A DNA stretch of 64,000 nt from Eublepharis macularius (Eukaryota > Chordata > Lepidosauria > Squamata > Eublepharidae), in the NCBI RefSeq assembly GCF_028583425.1, contig NC_072791.1:11179868-11243867 (forward strand), in the 5' to 3' direction. Position numbers and translations under genes: made by a program. The notes under the pieces are model-generated. The model was not told the origin of the DNA. It worked only from the letters and a program-made list of their open reading frames with translations, and did not search any database. How positions within the stretch are numbered: the stretch's first letter is position 1; every line of letters starts with the position of its first letter. Below are positions 63,330 through 64,000 of this stretch, piece by piece.

Positions 63330-63465
63330 GCCCATGCTAGCCTGAACTTGTCAGATCTCTGGTTGGCCCTGGTTAAGTACTTGGATGGAAGACCACCAAG
63401 GAAGTCCATAGTCACTGTGCAGAGGCAAGCAATGGCAAATTGCCTCTGTTAGTCTCTTTGATAAA
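63330..63465 (+). mobile_element. 5S-derived SINE, tail-truncated
   Basis: CATGCTAGCCTGAACTTGTC, AGATCTCTGGTTGGCCCTGG (internal deletion in the head), TACTTGGATGGAAGACCACC, GGCAAGCAATGGCAAATTGC. Confidence 0.85.
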
Positions 63466-64000
63466 TAAATCATTATGTAGGCCCCGGAAACCTAATTAAA
63501 GGATTCCATGTTTGGGCCGTTAGCAGAGTCTATCGTATGGCATAGGAAGCGTGATTGTAGGTGGTTGTGAGGTGGTTCTGTTAGCTGGTGTGTGTGCAGG
63601 AATTAAAATAACAAATCATACACTTGCTTATATTTAGAAAGGAAGTGAGAGTTCTTTATTGTAGGAACTCCATACTCTGATAGGAAAGGAGGAGAGACAG
63701 ATCCTAACTACCTATCTAGTCTAAGGATGGACATGGATGGCAGGGCAAGGCCTGCATTCATGGTTCCAAGATGGAAGGAGGAGAAGGAGAGAGATGTTGC
63801 CTGGAACAAAGCCAGGAAGAGAAGGAGTGAGAGGGAGGAAGTCAGGAGAAGGAAATCCTGAGAATAGCAATCTGCATATTAAAGGACAGTCAGAGTAGTA
63901 AACAATAGTAAACAGTAAACAGTAAACAGAGTGCCCTGACCTCTCTATCTTTCTAACTCTTTGGTTTGTCCCTCTCTGAAACCTGAGAGAGACGGGGCTG
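63466..64000. other. No gene recognised
   Basis: Purine-rich stretch at 63765-63860 (AAGGAGGAGAAGGAGAGAGA). 63898-63930 has AGTAAACA tandem units. Nothing coding. Confidence 0.4.

Overview
This window reads as a euchromatic, repeat-rich stretch of a squamate reptile genome, probably a lizard. The support is the repeat complement: RTE/BovB, CR1, L2-like and L1 LINE ends, a Penelope-like element with a GIY-YIG endonuclease, SINEs with heads derived from 5S rRNA, and many hAT-type DNA transposons with 8-bp target-site duplications (TSDs). BovB together with 5S- and tRNA-headed SINEs argues against bird, crocodile or turtle. The species call is inference; I recognise no diagnostic host gene.

Layout. 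1-2.2 kb: Penelope-like 3' end (minus) abutting L2-like LINE ends. 2.2-9.7 kb: mostly unique DNA with hAT MITEs and a foldback element. 9.75-11.6 kb: CR1 end, processed polyubiquitin pseudogene, MIR-like SINE, BovB end. 11.7-36 kb: repeat mosaic including a hAT deletion derivative that keeps a transposase fragment and both TSDs (22.4-23.3 kb), a CR1 end, nested SINEs and several foldbacks. 36.45-37.56 kb: a strong CpG island, the only convincing host gene signal, with a plausible plus-strand first exon and donor site. 37.6-64 kb: longer single-copy stretches, as expected for a large first intron or gene flank, scattered with foldback MITEs, a 454-bp near-perfect palindrome, two adjacent hAT insertions beside a hexanucleotide array, an L1 3' end, an L2-like ORF2 end and a three-deep nested insertion near 62 kb.

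No complete host protein-coding gene, multi-exon coding structure, tRNA or rRNA gene, CRISPR array or recognisable retroviral/LTR element was found. Most open frames are chance frames in repeats or in the GC-rich island. The most interesting signals are hammerhead-ribozyme-like motifs in the Penelope-derived repeats, their head-to-head foldback derivatives, the large palindromes, and the CpG-island promoter whose edge is formed by a transposon copy.
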